Assembly: GCF_902635505.1 (NCBI RefSeq)
Contig: NC_045430.1
Location: forward strand, 2,296,677 to 2,360,676
Direction of reading: 5' to 3'
Length of the DNA: 64,000 bases
Origin: Sarcophilus harrisii
Lineage: Eukaryota > Chordata > Mammalia > Dasyuromorphia > Dasyuridae
Positions 11,050 through 22,776 of the stretch are shown here, one piece after another. Both the position numbers and the translations under genes were made by a program. How positions within the stretch are numbered: the first letter of the stretch is position 1; every line of letters begins with the position of its first letter. The notes under the pieces are model-generated. The model did not search any database. It saw only the letters and a program-made list of their open reading frames with translations, and was not told the DNA's origin.

Positions 11050-12440
11050 TCCTTTTACAGAGTTCTTGAGAAGGTAGAAATTGGTCTCCTGATTCTGACC
11101 ATTTTATTCATCATCAGTTTATACAAACCTTAGAAACTGTACACTTTTATAATATTGATTCTGTAAACCACATTGTTCTAGTTCTGCTCATTTCATACTG
11201 CAGTACCAGTTCATCCAGGTAATTTTAAGGCTTCTCTGAAGTAATCCATCTTCTCATTCCTTACAGGACAATAATTCCCCACTGTATTCATAAAGGACCT
11301 TTCCCCAATTAATGGCCTTCCCAAAAATTTTCAGCTTTTTTTCATATAAAAAGAGCTTCTATAAACATTGTAATATATTTGTGACCTTTTCTTCTTTCTT
11401 TCATCTTTTTTTCCAGTAAAAAAAAAAAGCACTTCACTAAAATGAATAAATATTACAGTCATGTCTTATGGATTATACAACTTTCCCCATCCAGGACTCC
11501 TTCTCTCTACAAAGAAAGTTAGGAGTATTTTTCAATTTTTCGCTAGGTAGTTTTGGTCATTATAATTACATCGTTCAATTTCTATGTTTTGATTCTTTTC
11601 GTTACATTGCTATTGGCACTGTGTATGTTGTTTTCCTGGTTCCTGACTTCACTGTACATTAATTTATAAAAATGTTCCGACACTTCTTTGAATTCTTCAT
11701 AGTTACTGTTAAATGAAATGAATTAATATTGTAATTTGACAATATAGAACCATTATTTATGCATTCCCCAAATGATAGGCATCTATTGTATTTCTAATTC
11801 GTTATTTTTACTTGGATACTATAAATACTTTGTAGTATATGAGATCTTTCTTTTTGTCTTTGACTACCATGAATTATCTAGCTAAAAGTAGGACCTCTGA
11901 GTCAGAGGGTCTGGGCATTTGAAATCCATTTCTCAAAAGGTTGGATTAATTTGCTTGTTGCAGCAGCAGTATATCAGTATACCTAATTTATGGTTGACAT
12001 TTCAATCCTAAATATTTACATAGCGTACCTCCTCGAATCTCAAACTTTTGATTTTTAATTTTCATATTATCAGACATTTTATATCTGACAGAAATTTTAT
12101 ATATTCATTAATAGTGTACAATTCTTTTTGTGAATTGTTTGTACCCTTTGATTACTTAACCATGAAGCTTGTCCTTATAAATTCATACAAATTTTCTATA
12201 TAGTTTAAATGTCATCCTTTAAAGAGGATATTAGATATGAAGATTTCCCCTGTGCTGCACCCCTTTACAGTTTTCTTTTTAATACAAAGAACATGATTTT
12301 GATCATGCAAGAGATGTTCAATTTCATGCGATCAAACTTCTCTCTTTTGCCTTTTCTAACAGCCTTATTCCTTTCCTTGAAATCTCTCCCTAGCAGTGGA
12401 TGTGTAAGTCATCTAATCACACTGATGTGAACTTTCACTT
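11050..12440 (-). mobile_element. Old L1 fragments, reverse orientation
   Basis: Reverse-complement L1 ORF2 C-terminal sequence: the 'catcagtt...acaaa' and 'caataattccc' blocks, then 'tctgagtcagagggt' and 'ttggattaattt'. It is strongly diverged and possibly in two pieces. Confidence 0.6.
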
Positions 12441-12639
12441 TCTAGCTTTACATCTGTTTTGAGCTTATTATGGACAGCATGTGTTAAAGGCTAGTAGTCT
12501 AAAAATAATTCCTACTAAAGTATTTTTCAGGTTTTCCAAAAGTTCATATTGAATAAGGTCTCCAAATAATTTGTTTTCACATTTTTTTGAACACAGAGTT
12601 ATTGAGTTAAATACCTCTGATTAATCTTTAAAATCCTTT

Positions 12640-12990
12640 ACAGACTGTCCTGAACTTTCTTTCTAGTCTTCTTATGCATTGCCTCCTTCATCTCTCTGTG
12701 GTCCAGCCAAAATTGATGACTTGTTTTTCTTCCTTGCATTTCCAGCCTCTGAACTTCATATTTGCTGTGTCTCATGCTTGAAGTGCCCTCCTTCTCTCCT
12801 CTGCCCTTAGAATCACTGGTTTCCTTCAAAATGCAGCTCAAAGATCATCTTGTATGTAAAGCCTTTCCAGTCCTTTCTAGGGATTCAAATAACCATGAAT
12901 TTGCTGTGCATAGATTTTTATATGTAAATGTTTCCTTCCTTAATTAAGTATAAGGATTAGGAGGGCACAAATCACAATCCTCAGAGACTT
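12640..12990 (+). mobile_element. LINE L2 fragment
   Basis: Ordered remnants of the L2 3' region: 'tgaagtgccctccttctctc', 'ttccttcaaaatgcagctca', 'gtaaagcctttcca'. Decayed. Confidence 0.6.
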
Positions 12991-14633
12991 CCTGATAAAA
13001 GGTAAATTTTGAATGATTGCTTGTCAGGTTTTTTTTCTTTTTTTAACTGATTCTCCCTGCTCTGGATTTAACCCCAAAGATGCCCAGCAGTTCTGGAGCA
13101 CAGTACTAAGAAATACCATATGGAGCATGGATTTGAAAGAAAGTAGCTTCCTCCATCCTGAAAAGGATCAAGTAAGATACAATTTACTTGATCAAAAGGG
13201 TGCTGTTGCTGAGTATGGCACTGAACAAGTAGACCAATTTAGGCAGAATTGTCATTTTTATTATGTCATGTAAAAGCACTTAGCACAGTGCCAGACACTT
13301 AGTAGTAAAGCCTAGTTCCCAAGATAAAGAGGAAAGGAGAAGTATAAATGATACAAATTAGATCAACACACGAACATCTTTATCAACCACATCACCTGCT
13401 CCTCAAAATCTTCTAGGAAACTCTAAACCACTTAAATGTTTTTAATGCTCTATAGAACTATCTCTGACCTCAGGAATAGGAGAAACCATAGGTAAACCAT
13501 AGGTAAAGGAAAGTACAAACCTCTAAATGGCAGGTTCTGATAATACCTTTAACTTTGTGGTAATTGTAGAAGGTGCAGATTTCACAAACCACTCAGGATG
13601 TAGGAGGGCAAGTCCTCCAAAGAATGTTTCTGTCCCAACTCCCATTTCATTTTCCTGTAGAATATCTGGCCCCTTGTCCTCCTATCCTCAGCACAACCTT
13701 ACAATGGCTATGGAGCAAAGTTAAGGAGACCCGATAGACTTAGGTTGTGTTACCTCCAGTTCTGCAAAGAAAGCAGAGAAGCCTCCACTACTAACCTCCA
13801 GCGACTTCCTCCCACTGGGGCATCTTTTCCATGCTCTCCCAGGGAGAATTTATGGAGGCAGTATCCAAACCCTCATAATTATGGCTGTGGGTGTATGGTC
13901 TTCCAGGAGTGATTCTCCAAGCATTTCAAAATGGGAATTCTGGAGGGTCATTGAATCCTTGTTTTTGTAGGACAGGGCCATGGATGTAGAGACAGGAGCT
14001 CACAGGCCTGAGGAGCTCACGCTCCTCATCAAGAGAAGGAAAAACACAGCAATACAATGACAACTTCTTCCTGATACTCTGCTTCCCTGCATCCCCTCTG
14101 TCCCTCACCAGCAGGAGCAGATCCTCTAGCTTTCCCTCCTACAGGGAGAGGAGATCGCTGTCACTGTTCCCAGTTTCTCCCCAATTTACTTTGCCCGTTC
14201 TATCTCCTTAAATGAACTGGGCTCCTTCCAGCTGTGACCTGAAGGGAGGAGGCACCTACCAAGCTCAGCAGGGAGGAGGATGGGTCTGGAGTCAGGAATC
14301 CCTGTCTGCAGAAGCTGCCTCTGACTTGAGCTTGACTGGCTGATCACAGCCTCTGCCTGGGGACAAAAGGCAGTGAGGCTGATGGGATTTCCCTCACAGA
14401 GTGACCTGAAGGCCCAGGTGCTAAGCCCTACAGCCAGGGCTCTGGAGATGTCAGTGATGGTGATGCTGGTCAGCTCATGCAGTCCCCTGTGTGCCAGCCC
14501 TGGAGCAAGTGACCAAGCTGGGGAGATTTGGCTCCTCATTCCTGCTCCAAAATCGAGTAGCCACAGGACACCACCAACTAAATTGTCTGCACTTGGAGCC
14601 CAAGTCCTTGTGGCTAGCAATTTATATGAGAAG
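12991..14633. other. No gene recognised
   Basis: Moderate-GC sequence with small SINE-tail remnants (about 13,275-13,305) and no recognisable exon. Open frames of up to 156 codons on the minus strand (14,186-14,656) show no domain, low complexity or conserved motif. Confidence 0.5.
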
Positions 14634-15510
14634 ACGACAGACATACAGATAGGCAAACAAATGGATAGGAAGACAAACAGTTAGATATTAAAACAAGCAG
14701 GGAACCAGACAGATGGAGAGACAGACAGACAGGCAGGCAGGCAGATCAATAGAGAGGCAGCCAGCCAGAAGGTTAGGCAGGCAGGTAGGCTGGCAAATAG
14801 ACAGGCAGGCAGACAGGTGGGTATGCAAGCAGGTGAATAGATCGACAAGTAGGCAGACAAAGAGAAAGGCAGCAGACAGTTGGCTGGGTAGGCAGGCAGG
14901 GGGATAGACAGCTGGGCAGGCAGGGAGGCAGGAAAATAGTCAGCCAGGCAGACTGACGGGTAGACAAGCTGGTAGTTAGATAGGCAGAGAAACAGAAAGG
15001 CAGGAGACAGTTGGCTGGGTAGGAAGGTGGGGAGTTAGACAATCAGGCAGGCGGAAAGGCAGAGACAGACAGACAGACTGACTGGCAGATAGGCAGCAGA
15101 GGCAAACAGACAGGGAAGCAGACTGATGAGTAGGCAAACAGATAGACAGGTAGACAAACAGGCAGTTGACAGATGGCTAGTTAGGGAGACAGGGAGATAG
15201 ACAAACAGGCAGGCAGAAAGGCAGAGACAAACAGACAAGTAGGCAGGCAGATTGGCAGGTAGGCAGCCTGCCAGAAGGGTAGGCAGACAGGCAGGCAGAC
15301 CAGGGCTTATGCAGACAAGTAGGTAGACAGACCTGAAGGCAAACAGATAAGCAGACAGATGGAGAGACAGAACAGACAACCAGGAGGCAGACAAAAGGCA
15401 GACAGACATCCAAGCAGTCAAAAGCTGGCAAACAGCTGGGAAGACAAATATTTGGAAGACAAAAGACAACAGAGGCAGCTAGACATCTGGGTAGGGAAAC
15501 AACCGGCAGA
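14634..15510. repeat. CAGA/CAGG minisatellite, ~880 bp
   Basis: Irregular array of CAGACAGGCAGG and AGACAGATAG words with imperfect higher-order units ('ggcagcagacagttggctgg' at about 14,865, again in 'ggcaggagacagttggctgg' at about 14,998). Long reverse frames here are Cys/Leu/Pro low-complexity readings. Confidence 0.95.
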
Positions 15511-16614
15511 AGAAGGGTGACTACCGCATAGGTAAGGCAGATTAGAGGCATGAAGCATAACGTTGAAAAGAAACCCAGGATCCAGTGAACATCCACAACA
15601 CATACACCGAGGGACACATACAAAGTAGATCATCTATCTTTAAAAGCCCTAAGTGCCACTTGGCTTGGCAGACAGAGGGAGCTCTATACTAGCTTAAGAA
15701 CAACCTGAGGGAGTTCTCACCTAGAACAGCTCAGCGCTGAGGAGTCTGGACTCCAAGTTTCAGTGCCATTTTACGAACATACTGTGGACACAACCACGTG
15801 AGGTCCTTTCCTGGCTTGGACTAATTGGAAAATCCTCCATGGCCACTGGATTTGCAGCTACAAGTTATCATCATTATACTATATTGCTTCTATTATACTA
15901 TTAGGATCTCTTCTCTCACCAGGGAGTTGCCCCTGAACTCATCGTGCCTCAAACCAGGACCCCTGACCTCAGGAGTAAAGGAGAGTGGTGCCCCCAGAGC
16001 AGGGGCAGTGTTCTTCCCAGTGTATCCTCAGGTCCTGGGCTCAGGTCTGTGCCCCTTCTCCAGCTCCTTGAGTCCTTGGGCCATACTGTGTCCTTCCCTT
16101 CACTGATAATAAAGAAGAAAGGTTCCCCCCGCCCCATTTCCTATCAGGGTTACTGAGGGAGAATGGAGAATTTACCAGGATGGCCTCTGCTTCTGAGAAG
16201 GGTGATTCCTGAGCAGCCACGGCAGCAGGATCCGAATCTGGGGACTGAATAATAAGCTGCTGGGAGGCTGAGCTCATCTCCCCTTGGAGCTGTCATCATC
16301 AATGGTCATGTCACCTAGAAGTAACATTGTCTGCAGGGGGAGGCAGGGACATCTCAGGAGTCCCCCACCCCACCCCTCCTCCCAGTCAATTACTCCCAGC
16401 AATTATCATGGGCCAAGAAAAGCATCTGGGAGCAGGTGACAACAAAACTTTGGGGGGCTTCCTGGACGTGGGAAAGTTATATGAAAATCTCACCAGGTAG
16501 TAAGTGAGGCTTGAAGACTGAAGGTCTCCAGGTCTGCAGGCCTGTGGCCTGGACCAGTGTCAGGGGGTTGAACCTGGCCACTACAGGCCCCCTCTGGGCA
16601 GGCTGCCAAAGAGG
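15511..16614. other. No gene recognised
   Basis: Moderate-GC unique sequence after the minisatellite. Short overlapping frames on both strands near 15,825-16,280 look fortuitous. Confidence 0.5.
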
Positions 16615-16790
16615 TGTCAGTTCATGTAAATCTCTCCAGACCTTTCTGGAATCATCCTGTTGATCTTTTCTTATAGAATAATAACATCCCATTACATTCA
16701 TATGGCATTATTCATTCAGCCATTCCCCAAATAATGGGCATTCACTCAGTTTCCATTTTCTTGCCATTGTAAAAGGACTGCTGCCTACTA
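16615..16790 (-). mobile_element. L1 3' fragment
   Basis: Reverse-complement L1 ORF2 end, with 'cagttcatgtaaatctctcc' and the block for a PFGEWLNNA-like peptide. Short, with no tail. Confidence 0.8.
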
Positions 16791-16809
16791 ATTTCTAAAT
16801 TCTAACGAT

Positions 16810-17165
16810 GACCTCCTCGCCTCCATTGTCCCCCACTTCAATATATTTTAAAACTGGCTTCCAAAGTAATTTTCCTAAGGCATAATTCTGAATATGTATT
16901 ACCATACCTACTAAATAAATTCCTAGTAACCCCTGTTGCTTCTAGGAACAAAAGAATTTCAAGTTCTTCCTAACTTGGACATTTTATACTTTACTTCCTT
17001 CCCTATACTCTGTGATTGAGGCTTCCATTGTAGGCTACAATTAGCCACTTCCTGTTCCTCTCACCCAATCTTTTATCTCATCTCTGTAACTTTGTACTGG
17101 CTTTCCCCCATGTCTGGAATTCTCTGCTCTCTTTTACTCTTGACTTCTCTGGCTTCCATCAAGAT
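16810..17165 (+). mobile_element. LINE L2 fragment
   Basis: Ordered L2-like blocks: 'ccaaagtaattttcctaagg', 'cattttatactttacttcct', 'tctggaattctctgctctct'. Confidence 0.55.
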
Positions 17166-17241
17166 TCACATTGTATCTGATATTGAAAAAGAAAATATTT
17201 AAGATGAAATTAAGTTTGAGTCTGTTCATCCCAGGGAGCAC

Positions 17242-17888
17242 TGTGGAAGGGGAGAGTAGCATTTGGTTGGGACTTGGGGTAGGAATATTGAAGGGAATGG
17301 GAATAAGGAATTAGAGGGGGAAGAGGAAGGAATTTTGGATGATAATGTAATGCGGAAGAAACTGAGCAAAACAGAGATTAGAGACCAATTCAATCGTTTA
17401 TTAAATGGAGAGAAATACTGGGACCAATGGATCCATGTTGATCCCAGGGCTAGATGAGTCTAGCCCCCAGTATCAGGGCAGCAAGATTTTTATGGAATAA
17501 CAAGAACAGTGACATTCCTGATATTCTAATGACATCTGAAATAGATAAACCTTTATCTTGTCAAACATTAAGGAATGTCTATAAAACCTTTATCTCAAAC
17601 ATTTAAAGGGAACGGTTATAACCTAAAGCAGAATAACTAGGACAATTGGAGAAACTGGGGTCACTCCATTAAAAGGGAACTTTGGCATAACAATAATATC
17701 CAAGGGATTCAGAATCACTGGAATGTGGAGATATCACCAGATGTGGGTTGGCCAATTATTAATATTTAGAGAGATTTTCAAAGGCTTATCAAAGTATTTT
17801 GATCCGAGTGTTGAATGATTTCAGAATCTTGGACAGTTCCAGCAAGATAGAACTTAGACCAGGAGTGGTGAAGCTTTCTCTCCCCACA
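17242..17888 (-). mobile_element. LTR-like block
   Basis: Read on the minus strand it begins TGTGGGGAGAG, carries AATAAA in the middle and ends in CA at 17,242. The layout fits a solo LTR of about 647 bp, but no matching target-site duplication is evident, so family and left edge are uncertain. Confidence 0.45.
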
Positions 17889-18234
17889 GGAGGAAATCAG
17901 CTTGGAATTTGATAGAATAGCACTCTCTTCCATCTGTTACTCGCTTTCTAATTCTTCCCTGCTTTACCAATGATTATCTTGAGGTCTGGATCTCAAAATA
18001 AAAATAATCTAAGCTTCCTCCTGAAGTGGGTAATTCACTTTTTGCTGGCCTCAGTAATGCCCCAAGGGATTTCTGAATAGACAGAAATGTCCCTACTTGG
18101 GTATCAGTCCTCATGTCTTCAGATCTAATGTACTTTGACACCTTTCCTTTTGTTTCCTATTTTTATGCCTTTTTATCTCACTCTACATGCAGCTGCTTTC
18201 TGAAGAGCACTGGCTGACTGAGTGACTTACTAAA

Positions 18235-19140
18235 TCACAAAGACTAATCGAAAGCCAGTGTCCCCCTCTCCTCGTTCTCTGTGAGAACATCATAGTTTTC
18301 AGAAAGTCCAATAATCCTCAGATTATCTCTCCTAGATCTCTTTTCCAGATCTGTTGTTTTTCCAAGTAGATATTTCATGGTTTTTTCCAATTTATCATTT
18401 TTTTTGATTTTGCTTGACTGATTCTTGCTGTCTCAATGAATCATTGGTTTCTATTTGTTCAGTTCTGATTTTTAATGAGTTATTTTCTTCATTAGCTTTT
18501 TTTTACTTCTTTTTGTATATGTCCAATTGAGTTTTTAAATGAGTTGTTTTGCTCTATGGAATTTTTTTCCATTTCACTAATTTTTTTTTTTTTAGTGAAT
18601 TATTTTCTTTTTCCAATTCACAAATCCTACTTTCTTGTGAATCTTAGTCTTTTCCAATTCATAAATCCTACTTTCTAGTGAATTCTTTATCTTTTCCAAT
18701 TCACAATTCTTACTTTCCTGAATTTTTTTTACTTTTTCCAATTCACAAATTCTGTTTCCCTGCATTTCCTGGGAATTTTTTACCTTTTCCAATTCATATT
18801 TCAGCAAGTTGTTACTTTCTTTCAAAGCTTCTCTTTCCTTCCTCCATTTTTCTTCTAAATATCTTTTGAGACTTTTAATGGTCTCTTGTAGGAGAGTGTT
18901 ATGTAAAAGGGGACAGATAACATTCCCCTTTGGGGTATTGTCTGGAGACTGTTTGCTATTAGTCTCCTCGGGGCTGCAAACCTGCTCTTTTTCTGTATAG
19001 AAACTGTTGATCTTCCTTTTGATTTTTTTACTCATTTTTTAAAGCCTTTAGAGTCTGCCTTCAGGGCAATAGGGTTACCAGCTTCCTCTGAAGATCAGGG
19101 AAAGATATTAACAGGTTTCAGGTGTCAAGGTGTAGGAGTG
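18235..19140 (-). mobile_element. L1 5' part with ORF1 coiled coil
   Basis: Minus-strand ORF1 starts at the ATG at 19,035 (MSKKIKRKINSFYTEKE), proceeds through KESNNLLKYELEKVKNSQ coiled coil, then the RRM-side sequence near 18,240-18,370 in another frame (EKRSRRDNLRIIG). A 5' UTR-like stretch lies to the right. Within 18,608-18,800 the coiled coil is made of 42-bp (two-heptad) DNA repeats around ELEK. The frame is lost within those repeats, so ORF1 is broken. ORF2 is absent: the copy is cut at about 18,235. Confidence 0.85.
18608..18800 (-). repeat. 42-bp repeats within L1 ORF1
   Basis: On the plus strand the phrase TTTTCCAATTCA recurs five times, about every 42-51 bases. It encodes ELEK-type double heptads of the ORF1 coiled coil. 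Confidence 0.85.
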
Positions 19141-19448
19141 CTCTGGACAAAAGTTCTGTCTATTGATATTGTCATATAACATATTAGATCATGGGAAGAG
19201 GCTGTATATCAGATCAAAAAGGAGCCTCAGACACAGCACAGAGGGGCCCTGGAATGGGAGCAAACTGATAACTCTGTCAGTCATTGTACACTTTGGGTCA
19301 CAGATCCAAGAAAGACTGAGCAGGGGAACTGTGCCTGGGAGACAGCATTCCAGAATGAGATGTTCCGGCAAGCCCTAGGCTATGCACTGAATAACCTGTT
19401 CCACCTCCCTTTTCTACCCTCTCTCTGCCTGTCCTTCCCTTTTTTTCT

Positions 19449-19449
19449 G

Positions 19450-19522
<73 letters not shown>
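19449..19522. repeat. (CT)n(CA)n compound microsatellite
   Basis: A CT run of about 50 bases joined to a CA run of about 20 bases. Confidence 0.97.
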
Positions 19523-20589
19523 TGCACACAGAGTCATAAACTCAGAATTTTCTCATAGAAACTTATGCATCCTGAATGTTATTGTCATTTATTGATCCTA
19601 AACCCTAATATTCTGGCACAATTAATGGATGACAAAAGGGAAAATGGTCTAAGGCTTGAATAAGGAATTTTAAAAACTCAGCCAGGCTATCAAGGGATTT
19701 TGGAATCTTACTGTCCCTGGAGAAGGAATTAAAGACATAAGCAGAGGGGATTAATGATCTCCTGATTTCATCCTCAACACCACAAAACCAAAAACATTAG
19801 GAGTTCCTAAGCTACACATCAGTGACAAAGTATCCACAAAGCAACCAATTTTAAAATCACAAGAGAATCATAGATTCAAATTAGAAAAAGACTTTTCAAG
19901 TTATCATGTCCAAATCCATCATTTTCTACAGGAGGGAACTGGGTTTAGGGAGGTTCCTTGTGAGAAATCCCATGTACTCATGTCAGCTGCTAGGGTGGAC
20001 CCAGTAGGTAAAAAGGGGCTTGGCCTCTGAGGCAGGAGGTTGTGTCTTACAGGTGTTAAAGGTTCCTTGAGATGGCGAGGGGTGTGTCCTCTTGTTAGAG
20101 CTCCTCTTAGGACACAGCACGAATTCCAGGTGTGTCTTTCTGCAGATCCACCTACACAGTGCGCAGTGGGTTAGGCACAGAGGAGAGTTAACCCAGAGGA
20201 GAATAAAGATAAATAACCAGCTATGAGTCCATAGGCAAAAAGGATGGAGAGAGATGGAGAGACAGAGACAGAGAAGAAAGAACACCCGCTCATCTTTCGC
20301 ATCAAACCAAGGAAGACTGGTGTGTATGGCCCTGGCAATCAGTAGCCTCAGTGGGAGGAATTCCATTCAGAGTCTTTCCTTTTAAAGAATAGGTCATTTA
20401 AATTTTTAAGTAACAAATATTTTTCTTACTCTGCTTCTTCCACTATGCTACTATTGAGTAAATTTTAAAATCCTGGGGGGAAAATGCCTTATAATGTGTC
20501 TATAATAGTCCAACAAAGGAAATGCCAGCTGTAGTCATTATCAAAAAAAAATTATATATATATCTTTCTGCATTTTAAGTTCTTCCCAT
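19523..20589. other. No gene recognised
   Basis: Unique-looking sequence with a weak reverse MIR-like stretch near 19,910-19,970. A 127-codon minus-strand frame at 19,983-20,366 has no recognisable motif. Confidence 0.5.
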
Positions 20590-21089
20590 TTGTTGCAGTG
20601 TTGAGGTCTAGATTTGGGGACCTAAATGAAATTAGGGTTTAGTTGAGATCTAGTGGAAGGTTTGGGGTACAGGGAGTCAAACAGAGCTCCCCTGCAAACC
20701 CCTTGGATTCGGCGCAAGGATACCGTAGTAAATGAGGTCTAGTAGTGGCGCGAGTCCCCAATAAAGGCCTTTATTGGCCAGGCCTAAGTCTGGGAGAAAT
20801 TTGTATGAAAAGGCGCTTCCGCTGCGTTCCGAGGGTTTTTTCAGGAGGCAGAAGTTGCCCAGGGAAGAAAAGAGCTGAGAGTCTCAGGTTAGAGTTAAAG
20901 GGAAACCAACAGCTGTTAGCAGCAGAGTGGAAGAAGCATTGAGGTTCAGATGGGGAAAAAGTTGAGGAGATGGGTGGGTCACAGGTGTCCTTAGGTTGGG
21001 TTTTTCAGCTTCGAAAGAGACAAGTGTGCTGGGTGTGTTTTGGCTCGCCGTTTTTGCCTGAGGGCATAAGTGTTAATCAGTCCCAGTAG

Positions 21090-21116
21090 TAAAAAAAAAA
21101 AAAAAAAAAAAAAAAG
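21090..21116. repeat. Poly(A) run
   Basis: About 25 consecutive A in an otherwise GC-richer block. No retroelement 3' end was recognised before it. Confidence 0.9.
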
Positions 21117-22029
21117 TACTTTAGAGATTGGACTTGTCCTGAGAGAGATTGGAATTCAGCTAATCTATTGGGAGTTCAGGTGTTGAGATTGAGGCATTTT
21201 TCTCACGCCCAGTGTTTGTCTCTGCACTAAGAGACAGCTTAAGGGAGAATCTTTAGGGATGGGGAGAGGGAAGCTAATTAGTTGCAAAACCCGGAAACTT
21301 TCCCATTCTATAACGTAATCTTCCTAGATATCTCTAGAAGGTGTCACAAAGGCCCTCTTCAGAACCATTGCCAAAAACAGGGTTTAGCGGACAAATCCCT
21401 CTGAACGTTGAGCCCGGCCAAATTCCCAGGAGTTTGGACTGTCTCCCCCGTTAGAGAAGGAATTATGTTGGGTTTGCCTCAGTGGAAACCTCCTAGGAGG
21501 GCCACCAACCTTGAGGGCAGGGTAGGAATGGGTGTGTTCTCTATTTCAATAGCTCCTAGCTTAACTCTAGACAGCATGCATATTCTATAGCCCCTGTGCT
21601 CTTTGAGCCATAGTGTAGAACAGAGAACAAGTCTAGAGAGCTAGAGAAAAGCACTACAGGAAAGACAAATCTCTCCTAAAAGTGTTCACTGAATTCTTAA
21701 ATGGCTTCAGTTTCTCCCATGAACTCATTTCTTGTTAGTCAAGAAATGAAAGAGAGAAGAAGCCAAAGAATCCAATTCTAAAGAATTTAATTTGCCTTAA
21801 CTTGGAGTTTTATTCCCCAGCCATCATTCCAAAGGTCTTTGTTGAAGCTGCAACTGGCCAGGGTTGGAGCCCAGAAAAGAGACCTTTAATTGTTGGCAGG
21901 GATGTAAAACGCCGATCCAGAAAAGAGTAGAACCGAGTGTGTAGGTGCCAAAACCTTTGGCAAAAGGTTTTGGGATTGAAAAAATTAGGGGTGAACGATT
22001 TCACATCTGTAGAGGTAGGTAGGAAAGTG

Positions 22030-22067
22030 AGAGAGAGAGAGAAACAGAGAGAGAGAGAGAGATAGAG
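22030..22067. repeat. (GA)n microsatellite
   Basis: GAGA run interrupted by AACA and TAGA words. Confidence 0.9.
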
Positions 22068-22776
22068 ACCTAGCCTGGTTAAGCTAGGTTATCTCTCCAC
22101 AAGCAGCTGAGAAAAAGTTTTAAATAGTGCTCTGAGGCTAAGAAAAAAAACTGAGAGCAGTTTAAAATCCCCAGTCTTTGTAGACAGCCTCATGATAGTG
22201 CAAAAGCATCATTCTGAGGCTTCTGCAGTTAAAAGCCTGAACGGGAGAGGCATTGCTCTAACACAGGATGACCAAATCGGGGAAACCAAGTCCCGTTTAA
22301 AATGTATGGGATGAACATACTTCCTGAGGGCTGGAAGCTGCGGCTTTTGAGAGCCAGGTACAGGTCTGGGAGGGGCTTGGCTCCCTTGTCCAGATTGCTT
22401 GCCAAGTTCCGTTTTAAAAGTTGGTGAAAACCTTTCCTGAGATTTGAGAAGATAAGATTGAGTCCCCAATCTCCCCACTGTACAGGAACCCCAAGAAGGG
22501 GACAGGATAGAAGCATTTAAATGGCTGGTTGCCAAGCCACATGGGAGAGGTCTGAAACAGGCCTTGAGTTCTGGGATCCCCACTCCTTGGAAAAGGGAGA
22601 GGAAAGGCCAGAGCGAGGGTGAGGGAGGAAGTGATGCCATCTTACCCGGTGCGGTGTGTCCCGAATGGCGAGGGCTCCTCTGGTGGCTCTACACTGGAAC
22701 TTGAGGGCAGGGCAGCTCATCTAAGCCCCCAAATCTTGCTGGGAGAGCAAGACCTGAAGGAGAGACCCCTCACCCC

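Larger units (their letters stand above)
20590..22776. other. Unclassified, relatively GC-rich block
   Basis: No open gene. It holds a palindromic CCAATAAAGGCCTTTATTGG at about 20,758-20,777, a poly(A) run, a (GA)n run and many short purine-rich words unlike the AT-rich surroundings. Together with the non-L1 part of Dup3 (to about 23,172) it could be one non-coding LTR-type element, but no ends, primer site or target-site duplication could be recognised. Confidence 0.35.

Noticed and set aside
14186-14684. Two opposing open frames of 156 and 103 codons
   Set aside because: No recognisable domain, signal peptide or splice context on either strand; likely chance in moderate-GC DNA.
14634-15510. 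CRISPR-like array
   Set aside because: Direct repeats lack constant length and spacing, and the genome is clearly vertebrate.
14773-15623. Overlapping Cys/Leu-rich minus-strand frames, up to 148 codons
   Set aside because: They arise from the CAGA/CAGG minisatellite in several frames at once; low-complexity.
18592-19035. Host coiled-coil protein gene
   Set aside because: The start, the ELEK heptads and the following RRM-side sequence match L1 ORF1.
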